DNA of 64,000 nt from G963422565 sp963422565. GTDB lineage: Bacteria > Pseudomonadota > Alphaproteobacteria > MPNO01. Of this stretch, positions 44,135-53,464 are shown piece after piece. Position 1 is the stretch's first letter; each line of letters opens with the position of its first letter. The stretch spans positions 3,224,001 to 3,288,000 of the forward strand of contig OY730228.1 in NCBI GenBank assembly GCA_963422565.1, given 5' to 3'. The translations under genes were made by a program, and so were the position numbers. Under the pieces are notes generated by a model. That model did no database searches and was not told the origin of the DNA. It saw only the letters and a list, made by a program, of their open reading frames with translations.

Positions 44135-44901
44135 TGGAACGAGTCGGATTGCTGGCGACTTGTCTGGTCGACCTCTTTCGGCCGCGCGTCGCGGACGCGG
44201 CGGTGGCGCTGATCGAGGGCGCGGGCTATCGCGTGGAGGCGCCGCGTGCCCAGACCTGCTGCGGTCAGCCCGCCTATAATTCGGGCGACCGCAAGGGGGC
44301 GGCGCGCATCGCCCGGCTGACCATCGCCGCCTTCGAGGGCTTCGACCATGTGGTGGCCCCGTCCGGGTCCTGCGCGGCGGTCCTCACGCATCACTACCCC
44401 GCCTTGTTCGAGGGCGTGCCGGGCTGGGAGGCGCGCGCGCGCGGGCTCGCCGGGCGAACCCGCGAGCTGACCGCCTTCCTGCGCGACATCGCCGGCTGGC
44501 GCCCGGACGGGCGGGCGGCCCCGCCCGGCACGTTCACCTATCACGATTCCTGCTCCGGCCTGCGCGAACTCGCCGTCCGCGACCAGCCCCGCGCCCTGCT
44601 GGGCGGGCTGGACCGCCTTACCCTGACCGAGATGGACGAGGCGGAGGTCTGCTGCGGGTTCGGCGGCGCGTTCTGCATCAAGTACCCGGCGATCTCCGAG
44701 GCGATGGCGGACGCCAAGATCCGCTCGATCGAGGCTACGGGCGCCGACCAACTGCTGGCTGGCGACCTCGGCTGCCTGCTTCACCTCGCCGGGCGTCTGG
44801 CGCGCAAGGGCTCGCCGGTCGCGGCGTGGCATGTCGCCGAAATCCTCGCCGGGATGACCGACGGGCCCGCCGTCGGCGCGACCGCGCGCGGCCGGACATG
44901 A
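44131..44901 (+). CDS. lutA: Lactate utilisation protein LutA (CCG-domain Fe-S protein)
   Basis: A 256-aa protein with two cysteine-rich CCG domains (TCCGQPAYNSGD at about residue 42 and VCCGFGGAFC at about 175), as in heterodisulfide reductase and glycolate oxidase iron-sulfur subunits. With LutB and LutC it forms an L-lactate (or related hydroxyacid) oxidising complex. It overlaps both the upstream dctP-like gene and lutB by ATGA junctions. Confidence 0.92.
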   Translation: MMERVGLLATCLVDLFRPRVADAAVALIEGAGYRVEAPRAQTCCGQPAYNSGDRKGAARIARLTIAAFEGFDHVVAPSGSCAAVLTHHYPALFEGVPGWEARARGLAGRTRELTAFLRDIAGWRPDGRAAPPGTFTYHDSCSGLRELAVRDQPRALLGGLDRLTLTEMDEAEVCCGFGGAFCIKYPAISEAMADAKIRSIEATGADQLLAGDLGCLLHLAGRLARKGSPVAAWHVAEILAGMTDGPAVGATARGRT

Positions 44902-46313
44902 CGCTCCCCGACAGCACTGCCTTCCCCGCCAACGCCGCGGCGGCCCGGCGCGATCCGGTGCTGATGGGCGCGCTCGCCAAGCTGCAGCGCGATACCCGCG
45001 CCGCGCGCCCCGGCGTCGTCGCGGCGCTGCCCGAGTTCGAGACGCTGCGCGACGCGGCGCGCGACATCCGTAGCGCGGCGCTCGACCGGTTGGACGCCCT
45101 GCTCGAGGAGTTCGAGGCCAATGTCGAGAAGGCGGGTGGGCGCGTGCATTGGTGCGCCGACGCCGCCGAGGCGCGCCGGGCGGTCATCGACATCTGCCGC
45201 GGGGAGGGCGCGCGTAGCGTCGCCAAGGGCAAGTCGATGGTCTCCGAGGAGATCGCTCTCAACGAGGCGCTGGTCGGCGAGGGGTTCGCGGTCGCCGAGA
45301 CCGATCTCGGCGAATATGTCCTTCAGCTCCGCGGCGAGGCGCCAAGCCATATCGTGATTCCGGCGATCCATCTGACGCGGGCGCAGTTTGCCGAGACCTT
45401 CCGGCGCCACCACCGCGATCTGGCGCCGGACCGCCGGCTCGACGAGCCGCGCCAGATCACCGACGAGGCGCGCCGCAAGCTCCGCGCGACCTTCCTCGGC
45501 GCCGATGTCGGGATCACCGGGGCGAACTTCCTGATCGCCGAGACCGGCAGCATCGTGCTGGTCACCAACGAGGGAAACGGCGACCTCGTGCGGGCCTTGC
45601 CGCGCACCCATATCGTGGTGACCGGGATCGAGAAGGCCCTGCCGACGCTCGCCGACGCGCTGACGCTGCTCCGTGTCCTCGCCCGGTCGGCGACGGGCCA
45701 GGATATCTCGGCCTATACGACTTTCGCCACCGGCACCCGCCGCCCCGGCGACGCCGACGGGCCGGATGCCTTCCATGTCGTGCTCGTCGACAACGGGCGC
45801 AGCGAGCTGCTCGCGGGGCGCAAGCGCGAGATCCTGCGCTGTATCCGCTGCGGCGCCTGCCAGACCGCGTGTCCGGTCTACGGTGCGGTCGGCGGCCACG
45901 CCTATGGCGCGGTTTATGGCGGACCCATAGGTTCGGTGCTCACCCCAGGGCTCTCGGGACATGGGCAGGCCTATCACCTGCCCGAAGCGTCCTCGTTCTG
46001 CGGCGCCTGCCAGGACGTGTGCCCGGTGCGCATCCCGATCCCGGCGCTGCTCCGCCACTGGCGCGAGGATGCCCATGCGCGTCGGCTGTCGCCGGCGAGG
46101 AGCCGACTTGCCCTCGCCGTCTGGGGCTTCCTGGTGGCCAGGCCGCCGCTCTACCGCGCCGCCGTCGGCTTGGCGTCGGTCCTCTTGCGCGGCCTCGCCG
46201 GCGGGCGGGGCCGTTTGCGCCGGCTGCCTTTCGCCGGGGGCTGGACGGGCGGCCGCGATCTGCCGGTTCCCGAGGGCCGCCCCTTCCTGTCGCGCCGGCG
46301 CGGCCGGCGATGA
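44898..46313 (+). CDS. lutB: Lactate utilisation protein LutB (iron-sulfur)
   Basis: A 471-aa Fe-S protein. A DUF162-like domain (residues about 80-300, with VAKGKSMVSEEI and GITGANFLIAETGSIVLVTNEGN) is followed by two [4Fe-4S] motifs, CIRCGACQTACPVYG and CGACQDVCPVRIP. The C-terminal DUF3390-like tail is basic. The ATG at 44898 is inside the lutA end; lutC overlaps its stop. A lactate permease is absent from the locus. Confidence 0.94.
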   Translation: MTLPDSTAFPANAAAARRDPVLMGALAKLQRDTRAARPGVVAALPEFETLRDAARDIRSAALDRLDALLEEFEANVEKAGGRVHWCADAAEARRAVIDICRGEGARSVAKGKSMVSEEIALNEALVGEGFAVAETDLGEYVLQLRGEAPSHIVIPAIHLTRAQFAETFRRHHRDLAPDRRLDEPRQITDEARRKLRATFLGADVGITGANFLIAETGSIVLVTNEGNGDLVRALPRTHIVVTGIEKALPTLADALTLLRVLARSATGQDISAYTTFATGTRRPGDADGPDAFHVVLVDNGRSELLAGRKREILRCIRCGACQTACPVYGAVGGHAYGAVYGGPIGSVLTPGLSGHGQAYHLPEASSFCGACQDVCPVRIPIPALLRHWREDAHARRLSPARSRLALAVWGFLVARPPLYRAAVGLASVLLRGLAGGRGRLRRLPFAGGWTGGRDLPVPEGRPFLSRRRGRR

Positions 46314-46948
46314 GCGCTTCCCGCGCACGGATCCTCGATCGCATCCGACGCGCCAACGCGGGGCGACCGCCGCCTCGGGCGGCGGCGCACCCCGTCCCGG
46401 CGCGCGGCCGGGGCAGTGCCGCCGTCCTCGATGCCCGGTTCCGCGAGGCCCTTGCCGTGGTCGGGGCGACCCAGGAGACCGTCGCCGCGCCGGAAGCGGT
46501 CGCCGCCGCGGTCGCGGCGCGGCTGGCGCGGTCCCAGATGCCGGCTTCGGTCGTCGTCGCCACCGATCCCACGCTCGACGGATGCGGTTGGTCGACGGTA
46601 TCGCAGCTCGCCGTCCGCCGCGGCGTTCCCGCCCCCGACGATCTCGTCTCGGTCACCGGGGCGGTCGCCGGCATCGCCGAGACCGGGACGCTGATGGTTC
46701 GATCCGGTCCGGACGTCTCGATGCGGCTGCATTTCCTGCCCGATCTTCACATCGCCGTACTCGATACCGCGGCGGTCTGCGGATCCTACGAGGACGCCTT
46801 CGCGCGGCTTCGATCGCTTTCTCCCGACATGCCTCGAACGGTGAGCTTGATCACCGGGCCGTCGCGAAGCAGCGATATCGAGCGTATCCTGCAGATCGGC
46901 GTCCACGGCCCGCGGGCGCTGCACGTGATCCTGATCGATGCAGGGTGA
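46310..46948 (+). CDS. lutC: Lactate utilisation protein LutC
   Basis: A 212-aa DUF162/LUD-domain protein. GAVAGIAETGTLMVRSGPD matches the LUD-domain loop, and the C-terminus has the usual SLITGPSRSSDIERILQIG and GVHGPRALHVILID. The start at 46310 overlaps the lutB stop by 4 bp; the smr gene starts 11 bp before its stop. So dctP-like, lutA, lutB, lutC and smr are one overlapping transcript. Confidence 0.93.
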   Translation: MSASRARILDRIRRANAGRPPPRAAAHPVPARGRGSAAVLDARFREALAVVGATQETVAAPEAVAAAVAARLARSQMPASVVVATDPTLDGCGWSTVSQLAVRRGVPAPDDLVSVTGAVAGIAETGTLMVRSGPDVSMRLHFLPDLHIAVLDTAAVCGSYEDAFARLRSLSPDMPRTVSLITGPSRSSDIERILQIGVHGPRALHVILIDAG

Positions 46949-47492
46949 CCGGCGCCGCGCCGGACCCGCACCGACCGCCGCGGAACGGGCGCTGTTCCGC
47001 CGGGCGATGTCCGACGTGTGCCCGCTCGAAGTCGAGAGGAGACCGACGCTGCCGGCGTGGCCGGAGGCGAGGATGCCCGATCCCGTCATCGGGGTGCCGC
47101 AACCGAGCAGACGCGGCGCCAGCGCCTTGCCGGCCCTCGAGGTCGGGCGCGCGCCGGGCCTCGATGCCCGGACGCTCGCCCGGCTCAGGCGCGGCCGCAT
47201 CCGCCCCGAGGCGCGGCTCGATCTCCACGGTAGGACGCTCGAGGCCGCCCACCGGGAGGTGTATGCCTTCATCGCCACCGCGGTCGCGGAGGGGCTGCGC
47301 TGCGTGATCGTGATCACCGGGAAGGGAAGGCTCGGCGCGGCCTCCGGCACGATCCGCGCCGAACTGCCGCGCTGGCTCGACCAGGCACCACTGCGGAGCC
47401 GCATCCTCGGCTTCACCCGCGCGCGACCGGAGGACGGCGGCGACGGCGCCCGATACGTTCTGCTGCGCCGCGCCGAGCGCCGGAAGGGTTGA
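46938..47492 (+). CDS. Smr/MutS2-domain protein
   Basis: A 184-aa protein. An unstructured basic N-terminus is followed by an Smr domain (residues about 85-180): LDLHGRTLEAAHREVYAFI, then VIVITGKGRLG, ending in a basic RYVLLRRAERRKG. Stand-alone Smr proteins are nucleases or nucleic-acid-binding factors, some linked to ribosome rescue. It is expressed with the lut genes by overlap, but no functional link is known. It is convergent with the ABC permease gene. Confidence 0.9.
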   Translation: MQGDRRRAGPAPTAAERALFRRAMSDVCPLEVERRPTLPAWPEARMPDPVIGVPQPSRRGASALPALEVGRAPGLDARTLARLRRGRIRPEARLDLHGRTLEAAHREVYAFIATAVAEGLRCVIVITGKGRLGAASGTIRAELPRWLDQAPLRSRILGFTRARPEDGGDGARYVLLRRAERRKG

Positions 47493-47533
47493 ACCGGCTT
47501 CTTCGCGTGGATGGGGTGCGCGGAGACACGCCG

Positions 47534-48463
47534 TCAGCGACGGTCCTCCCGCGCATGGGGGAGGCCGAGCGCCCCCGGCGCCCCGGCCGCGGACCGCCCG
47601 TGGAGCGCCGCATAGACCAGCACGAACAGGGTGGCGAAGAACGGCGTCATCATCACGAAATATTGCGGGACCGGCCAGCCCGCCGCGAAAACGCGGGGGA
47701 TCAGGGCCTCGATTCCGCCGAACAGAAGCGCGCCCAGCAGCGCCCGCCCCGGCATCCAGCGGGCGAAGATCACCAGCACGATCGCGATCCAGCCGCGCCC
47801 CTGCACCATGTCGTCGAACCAGATCTTGGCCGCTGACAGCGCCAGATAGCCGCCGGCCGTGCCGACCAGGGCGCCGCCCAGCGTCACCGCCGCGAAACGG
47901 TAGAGCGCGACATCCAGCCCCGCGGCGTCGGCGGCCTGCGGGTTCTCGCCCACCGCCCGTAGCCTGAGCCCGGCCATGCTGCGGAACAGGATCCGCCACA
48001 CCAGATAGAAGATCGGCAGCGTCAGATAGACCATCGGGTCCTGGCCGAACAGGATCTTGCCGACGACCGGGAGCGCCGACAGCGGTCCGAGATCGAGCTG
48101 GGTGAAGCCCGCCACCGCCCGGTTCATCCACGGCGCGCCGACCAGCGAGGTGAGGCCAGCGCCGAAGAAGACAAGGGTGATCCCCGTCACCACCTGGTCG
48201 GCGCGCATCAGCACGACCAGGAAGGCGAACGCGGCCGAGACGACCAGGCCGGCGAAGAAGGCCGCCGCCATCCCGATCCAGGGACTCCCGCCGAGGGCGA
48301 GAAAGGCGGCGACCGAGGCGAGCGCGCCGCACAGCATCAGACCCTCGGCGCCAAGATTGATGACCCCCGCGCGCTCGTTGACGATCAGGCCCAGGGTCGC
48401 GAGCGCCAGCGGCACCGCGAAGATCGGCGTGAAAGCGATCCAATCGACGACGAAGCTCAGCAC
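47534..48463 (-). CDS. BMP-type ABC transporter permease (YufQ/NupQ-like)
   Basis: A 309-aa permease of the nucleoside/simple-sugar type, with about 8 helices. IVNERAGVINLGAEGLMLCGAL near the N-terminus and LRLRAVGENPQAADAAGLDV in the coupling loop identify the family. A GTG start at 48463 overlaps the stop of the preceding permease gene by 7 bp; no ATG gives the conserved start. Confidence 0.9.
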   Translation of the reverse strand: MLSFVVDWIAFTPIFAVPLALATLGLIVNERAGVINLGAEGLMLCGALASVAAFLALGGSPWIGMAAAFFAGLVVSAAFAFLVVLMRADQVVTGITLVFFGAGLTSLVGAPWMNRAVAGFTQLDLGPLSALPVVGKILFGQDPMVYLTLPIFYLVWRILFRSMAGLRLRAVGENPQAADAAGLDVALYRFAAVTLGGALVGTAGGYLALSAAKIWFDDMVQGRGWIAIVLVIFARWMPGRALLGALLFGGIEALIPRVFAAGWPVPQYFVMMTPFFATLFVLVYAALHGRSAAGAPGALGLPHAREDRR

Positions 48464-49578
48464 GGCCCGCCCCGACGGATCCAGTGCAGGCGGTAGGAGA
48501 CAAAAAAATGCGATGCCGCCACCGAGAGCACGATGATCGCCTGGATGAGCTGCACCATCGCCTCGGGGAGGCCGTAGAACGACTTGATGTTGAGCCCGCC
48601 GACATAGAGCCCGCCGATCAGGAAGGCGACGACCGGGACCGCGATCGGGTTGTTGCGTGCGAGGAACGCGATCATGATGCCCGAGAAGCCGTAACCCGCG
48701 GCCATCGTCCCGGTCAAACGGTATTCTTGGCCGGCCGCCATGACGAACCCCGCCGCGCCCGACAGCGCGCCCGAGATGCCGACCGACGCGAAGACGACCA
48801 GGCCGACGGGGATGCCGGCGGCGAGCGCCATGCGGGCGTTGGAGCCGACGATCCGCGCATGGGCGCCGAAACGGGTTCGCGCGACCAGCCACCAGACGAC
48901 GGCGACCAGCGCCACCCCGATCGCCAGCCCGACATCGACCCTCTCCCAGCCGAGCCGCGGGAGCTGCTCGACCGCATCGAACCGCTCCGAATGCGGGAAG
49001 CGCTCGACCGGGTCCTGCCAGGCGCCGTAGACCTGATGAAGGACGACGAGATAGGCGACATAGTTGAGCAGCAGCGTCGAGATGATCTCGTTGACGCCGA
49101 GCCTGATCTTCAGCAGGGCCGGCGCCAGCGTCCACAGGAACCCGCCGAGACAGGCCATGGCGAACATCAGGACGAGGCGCCAGCCGGGCGGACCCACGTC
49201 CCAGATCGCGATCGCGGTCGCGAAGACGACCCCCCAGAGGAACTGCCCCTCGATCCCGATATTCCAGAAATTGACCCGGAACGCCATCGCCGCGCCGGCG
49301 CCGACGAGCAGCAGGGGGGCGCATTCGATCAGCACGCTGCTGAGGCCGAGCCGGTCGAAGAACGTCAGGAGGATGAACTCCTGATACATGCCGGAGACGT
49401 CGACCCCCGAGATCGCGAGGATCGCGGCCGAGACCGCCATGCCGACGGCGATAGCCGCGACGATAACGAGACCGTGCAGCCAGGCCGGGGCGGCCTGGCG
49501 CACCTCCAGAGCGAGGCGGCCGAAGGGCCGCCGCCAGCGCTTGGCCTCCGCCGCGGCGGCTGTCCCGTCAGGCATCAT
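48457..49578 (-). CDS. BMP-type ABC transporter permease (YufP/NupP-like)
   Basis: A 373-aa partner permease with about 9-10 helices. Landmarks are FRVNFWNIGIEGQFLWG, LGVNEIISTLLLNYVA and FGAHARIVGSNARMALAAGI. It begins with two adjacent ATGs at 49578 and 49575, overlapping the ATPase gene by 11 bp. The insert between TM segments (residues about 185-215) is longer than in sugar permeases, as usual for this subfamily. Confidence 0.9.
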   Translation of the reverse strand: MMPDGTAAAAEAKRWRRPFGRLALEVRQAAPAWLHGLVIVAAIAVGMAVSAAILAISGVDVSGMYQEFILLTFFDRLGLSSVLIECAPLLLVGAGAAMAFRVNFWNIGIEGQFLWGVVFATAIAIWDVGPPGWRLVLMFAMACLGGFLWTLAPALLKIRLGVNEIISTLLLNYVAYLVVLHQVYGAWQDPVERFPHSERFDAVEQLPRLGWERVDVGLAIGVALVAVVWWLVARTRFGAHARIVGSNARMALAAGIPVGLVVFASVGISGALSGAAGFVMAAGQEYRLTGTMAAGYGFSGIMIAFLARNNPIAVPVVAFLIGGLYVGGLNIKSFYGLPEAMVQLIQAIIVLSVAASHFFVSYRLHWIRRGGPC

Positions 49579-51064
49579 CGACCATCAGCCGGCCGATGCG
49601 CTGGCGGTCGGCGGGCCGGTCGAACGCGCCGACGATGCGGCCGCGATTGATGACGCCGATCCGGTCGGAGAGGTTCATGACCTCGTCGATATCCTCGCTG
49701 ATCAGCAGCACCGCCGCCCCGCCGTCGCGCGATCGGCGGAGATGGCCGTGAACCGTGGCGCAGGCCCGTATGTCGAGGCCGCGCGTCGGCGAATGGGCGA
49801 GGATCACCGCCGGGCCGCCGGAGAGCTCGCGGGCGAGCACCAGCTTCTGGGCGTTGCCCCCCGAGAGGAGCCGTGCCCGCGTCGGCGGCGCCGCGCCGTG
49901 AATCTCGAACGCGTCGATCGCCGCGCGCGCGGCGTGGCGCATGCGAATGCCCGATGTCCAGCAGCGCCCGCCATATTCGCCGCCGTCGAGTCCGGCCACG
50001 GCGTAGTTGTCGGTCACCGACAGGTCCGCCGCGAGGCCGAAGGCGTAGCGGTCCGCCGGGATGGCGGCCATTCCGGCGCGGCGGCGGCGGCGCGGATGGG
50101 CGCCGGTGACCTCGGCGCCGTCGAGCAGGATCGATCCGCCCTCGGCGGCCCGCACGCCGAGCAGTATCTCGGCGAGCTCGGCCTGGCCGTTGCCGCCGAC
50201 GCCGGCGATGCCGTATATCTGGCCGGCGCGGACCGAGACCGACAGCCCGTCCACCGTCCGCACCCCGTCGCCGCGCGTCGCCGTCAGCTCCCTGACCTCC
50301 AGCCGGACCGCGCCCGCCGCCACGGCCGGCGCGGTCTCGTCGGGCGGCGCCGCGCCGACCATCAGCTCGGTCAGACGCTCCCGGCTCATGCCGGCCGGGC
50401 TCTCCGAGGCGACGGTGCCGCCGCCCCGCATCACCGTCACATGGTCCGCGTAGTCCAACACCTCGCGCAGCTTGTGGGTGATGAGCACCACGCAGCTTCC
50501 GCGCCGCGCGAGATCGCGCATCATGCCGAGCACCCGGTCGGCCTCGTCGTCGGTCAGCACTGCCGTCGGTTCGTCGAGGACGAGCAGCCGGGCGCCGGCG
50601 ACCAGCAGTTTGACGATCTCGACGCGCTGCCGCTCGGCGACCGAGAGGGAGTCGATCTCCGCGTCGGGATCGAGGTCGAAGCCGAGCTCGCGGCAATAGC
50701 GCTCGATGCCGGACCTCGCCGCGCGCAGCCCCCCGGCCCAGCTCCTGCCCGGGTTGGCCAGCATGACGTTCTCGGCCACGGTGAACGGATGCACCAGCTT
50801 GAAATTCTGATGCACCATGCCGATGCCGAGGCGGCGGGCATGGGCCGGACCCTCGAGACGGATATCGCGGCCATCGACGGCGATCCGGCCGCGATCGGGT
50901 GCGTAGAGCCCGCAGAGGACGTTCATCAATGTCGTCTTGCCGGCGCCGTTCTCGCCGAGAAGGGCGTGCAGCCGTCCATATTCCGCCGCGAACCACGCCC
51001 CGTCGAGGGCAGGCTTCCGGTCGAAGCTCTTGCAGATGGCTTCCATCTGGACGGCGGCGGACAT
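49568..51064 (-). CDS. BMP-type ABC transporter dual ATPase (YufO/NupO-like)
   Basis: A 498-aa fused double ATPase. The first domain has Walker A GENGAGKTT, signature SVAERQRVEIVKLL and LDEPTAVLTDDEAD. The second has the degenerate Walker A GIAGVGGNGQAELA, signature LSGGNAQKLVLARE and the HSPTRGLDI Walker B seen in this family. The ATG at 51064 follows GGGGGAG. The usual lipoprotein binding subunit (BMP/PnrA) is not encoded beside it. Divergence from hyuAB suggests the cargo is a hydantoin, pyrimidine or similar heterocycle. Confidence 0.92.
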   Translation of the reverse strand: MSAAVQMEAICKSFDRKPALDGAWFAAEYGRLHALLGENGAGKTTLMNVLCGLYAPDRGRIAVDGRDIRLEGPAHARRLGIGMVHQNFKLVHPFTVAENVMLANPGRSWAGGLRAARSGIERYCRELGFDLDPDAEIDSLSVAERQRVEIVKLLVAGARLLVLDEPTAVLTDDEADRVLGMMRDLARRGSCVVLITHKLREVLDYADHVTVMRGGGTVASESPAGMSRERLTELMVGAAPPDETAPAVAAGAVRLEVRELTATRGDGVRTVDGLSVSVRAGQIYGIAGVGGNGQAELAEILLGVRAAEGGSILLDGAEVTGAHPRRRRRAGMAAIPADRYAFGLAADLSVTDNYAVAGLDGGEYGGRCWTSGIRMRHAARAAIDAFEIHGAAPPTRARLLSGGNAQKLVLARELSGGPAVILAHSPTRGLDIRACATVHGHLRRSRDGGAAVLLISEDIDEVMNLSDRIGVINRGRIVGAFDRPADRQRIGRLMVDDA

Positions 51065-51116
51065 CTCTCCCCCGGTGCGCGCATCCGAAGGCCCGCCCGA
51101 GGAGCGGGGTTCGGGG

Positions 51117-51141
51117 GATCTCCCCGGCCAGCCGGGAGATC
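51117..51141. promoter_or_regulatory. Palindrome between divergent ABC and hyu operons
   Basis: GATCTCCCCGG and CCGGGAGATC face each other around a short CCAG, with one bulged base. It sits in the 271-bp divergent region, so it is a candidate operator controlling both the importer and hyuA-hyuB. An AT-richer stretch with GATAATGTTTTCC follows at 51178-51191. Confidence 0.35.
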
Positions 51142-51335
51142 TCGCCGGAAACGGGTGCATCGGGGTTCCGTCTACAGGATAATGTTTTCCGAACAAGGGC
51201 TTGCCCGCGGACGGAAGAACTCCCCACTTCCCGCGGAGTGTAGCGCGGTCGGGCCGCCGTTTGAAGGTTCTTTCGACGCGAGGCGGCGGCCGGCTTGACC
51301 GAACCGGCCCGCGGGAACATCCTCGACCGAGGGGC

Positions 51336-53450
51336 ATGGGCGACCGACCGACATATGTGCTGGCGACCGATGTCGGCGGCACCTGCACGGATACGGTCGT
51401 GTTCGCGCCCGGCGCCCCGGTCCGGCTCGGCAAGTCCTTGTCGACACCACCGGATTTCGCCGAGGGCGTGCTGAGTTCGATCCGCTCGGCGGCCGACACC
51501 ATGGGGCTCGCGACCGCGGAGCTCCTCGACCGGACCTCGCTGTTCGTCCATGGGTCGACCGTCGTCGACAACACGCTGCTCACGCGCAGCGGCGCGCGCA
51601 CCGGGCTGGTGACGACCGAGGGGTTCGAGGACACGCTGCTGGTCACCCGCGGCGCCTACGGTCGCTGGGCCGGACTCGGCGAGGATCGGGTCAAGCACCC
51701 GGTCAAGACCGATCGCCCGGAGCCCCTCGTCCCGGCGGCGCGCATCCGCGGCGTTCCCGAACGTGTCGACTACAAGGGCGCGGCGATCCGCGCGCTCGAC
51801 GAGGCGGCGGCCGAGGCGGCGATCCGCCATCTGGTCGAGGACGAGGCGGTCGAGGCGATCGCCGTCTGCTTCCTGTGGTCCTTCTACAACCCCGAGCACG
51901 AGCGGCTCGGGCGCGACCTCGTCCGGAGGGTCGCCCCCGGGGTCTATGTCACGCTGTCGAGCGACATCGCCCCGGTGCCCGGGGAGTATGAGCGCAGCTC
52001 GACCGCGGTGATCAACGCCTATGCCGGGGGCATGGCCAGCGCCTACATCGCCGATCTGCGGAGGCTTCTCGCCGTCGAAGGCTATTCCGGCCCTCTTCTC
52101 GTCATGCAGGGCTATGGCGGCCTGCTGCCGGCCGAGGACGCGGCCGACCGCGCCGTCGGGATGATCGAATGCGGACCCGCCGCCGGGGTGATCGGCGCCC
52201 GCTATCTCGGCGGGGTGATGGGCGAGGACAATGTCATCGCCTGCGACATGGGCGGCACGACGTTCAAGGTCGGCGTCGTTCAGGACGGCGAGATCGACTT
52301 CGCCCGCGAGCCGATGGTCGATCGCTACCACTATGTCGCGCCCAAGATCGAGGTCGTCTCGATCGGCGCCGGCGGCGGCAGCGTCGTCTCGCTCGAGCCC
52401 GGCACCGGCGTGCCGCGCGTCGGGCCGCGAAGCGCGGGCGCCCGGCCCGGCCCGGTCTGCTACGGGTTCGGCGGCGCCGAGCCCACCCTCACCGACGTCA
52501 TGACGCTGATCGGCTATATCGATCCCGGGATATTCCTCGGCGGGAGGATGACCCTCGACAAGAACGCCGCGCGCGAGGTCTTCCAACGGACGATCGCGAA
52601 GCCGATGGGTATGGACGCCGATGCCGCCGCGTTCGGAATCTTCCGCGTGGCGGCGGCCCAGATCACCGATCTCATCCATGAGATCACCGTCGAGCGCGGG
52701 CTGGATCCGCGCGACTTCGTGCTTCACGCCTTCGGCGGCTCCGGCCCGTTGCTCGCCGGCCTGTTCGGCCAGGAGCTCCGCGTCCGACGGATCGTCGTGC
52801 CCTACACCGCCTCCGTAAACTGCGCCTTCGGGCTGGTGTCCGCGGATATCGCGCACGAATACGCGGTCACCGCGACCCGCCCTGTCCCGACACCGGCCGA
52901 CGAGATCAACGCGATCTTCGCGCCGATGATGGTCGAGGCGCGGGAACGGCTCGCCGGCGAGGGATTCGCCGACGACCGGATCGATCTCCAATGGTCGGTC
53001 GACCTACGCTACGGCCTCCAGGTCCACGAGGTGACCACCCCGGTGCGGGCGCCGATTCCGCTCGACGCCTCCGGTTGCGCCGCGCTGATCGAGGATTTCG
53101 AAGCGCTTTACGAGCGCAAATACGGGAAAGGATCCGCCTACCGGGGCGCGGGGTTGGAGATGACCATGTTCCGGCTGTCGGCGCGCGGCCGGTTGGCGCG
53201 GCCGGAGATCGCCGCCGAGCCGCTGCGGGGGGCCGATCCGCGCGGCGCCCATCTCGGCCGGCGCGAGGTCTTCGTCGAGGCGCGCGGCGGCTGGGCGCCG
53301 GCGGACATCTACGACTTCGATGGGCTCGCGCCGGGAAACGTGCTGGCGGGCCCGGCGGTTATCCACACCCCGATCACCACCATCGTGGTGCAGGCAGGTC
53401 AGACCGGCCGCATGGACGCCTATCGCAACGTCGTGATCGAATTCGACTGA
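51336..53450 (+). CDS. Hydantoinase/oxoprolinase family protein, A subunit (HyuA/AcxA-like)
   Basis: A 704-aa ATP-using subunit of the ASKHA-fold hydantoinase A/oxoprolinase family. The N-terminal ATDVGGTCTDTVVF is the phosphate-binding loop. VHGSTVVDNTLLTRSGARTGLVTT, CDMGGTTFKVGVV and HAFGGSGPLLAG are characteristic. Members are N-methylhydantoinases, 5-oxoprolinases or acetone/acetophenone carboxylases. The ATG at 51336 follows GACCGAGGGG. Presence of the small zinc subunit downstream leans towards a carboxylase-type complex. Confidence 0.92.
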   Translation: MGDRPTYVLATDVGGTCTDTVVFAPGAPVRLGKSLSTPPDFAEGVLSSIRSAADTMGLATAELLDRTSLFVHGSTVVDNTLLTRSGARTGLVTTEGFEDTLLVTRGAYGRWAGLGEDRVKHPVKTDRPEPLVPAARIRGVPERVDYKGAAIRALDEAAAEAAIRHLVEDEAVEAIAVCFLWSFYNPEHERLGRDLVRRVAPGVYVTLSSDIAPVPGEYERSSTAVINAYAGGMASAYIADLRRLLAVEGYSGPLLVMQGYGGLLPAEDAADRAVGMIECGPAAGVIGARYLGGVMGEDNVIACDMGGTTFKVGVVQDGEIDFAREPMVDRYHYVAPKIEVVSIGAGGGSVVSLEPGTGVPRVGPRSAGARPGPVCYGFGGAEPTLTDVMTLIGYIDPGIFLGGRMTLDKNAAREVFQRTIAKPMGMDADAAAFGIFRVAAAQITDLIHEITVERGLDPRDFVLHAFGGSGPLLAGLFGQELRVRRIVVPYTASVNCAFGLVSADIAHEYAVTATRPVPTPADEINAIFAPMMVEARERLAGEGFADDRIDLQWSVDLRYGLQVHEVTTPVRAPIPLDASGCAALIEDFEALYERKYGKGSAYRGAGLEMTMFRLSARGRLARPEIAAEPLRGADPRGAHLGRREVFVEARGGWAPADIYDFDGLAPGNVLAGPAVIHTPITTIVVQAGQTGRMDAYRNVVIEFD

Positions 53451-53464
53451 GGGGCAGGGACGCC

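Noticed and set aside
49575..52991. A 1138-codon minus-strand frame spanning the ABC ATPase and hyuA
   Set aside because: It is out of frame with the real ATPase and antisense to hyuA. Long stop-free shadows are expected at this GC content.
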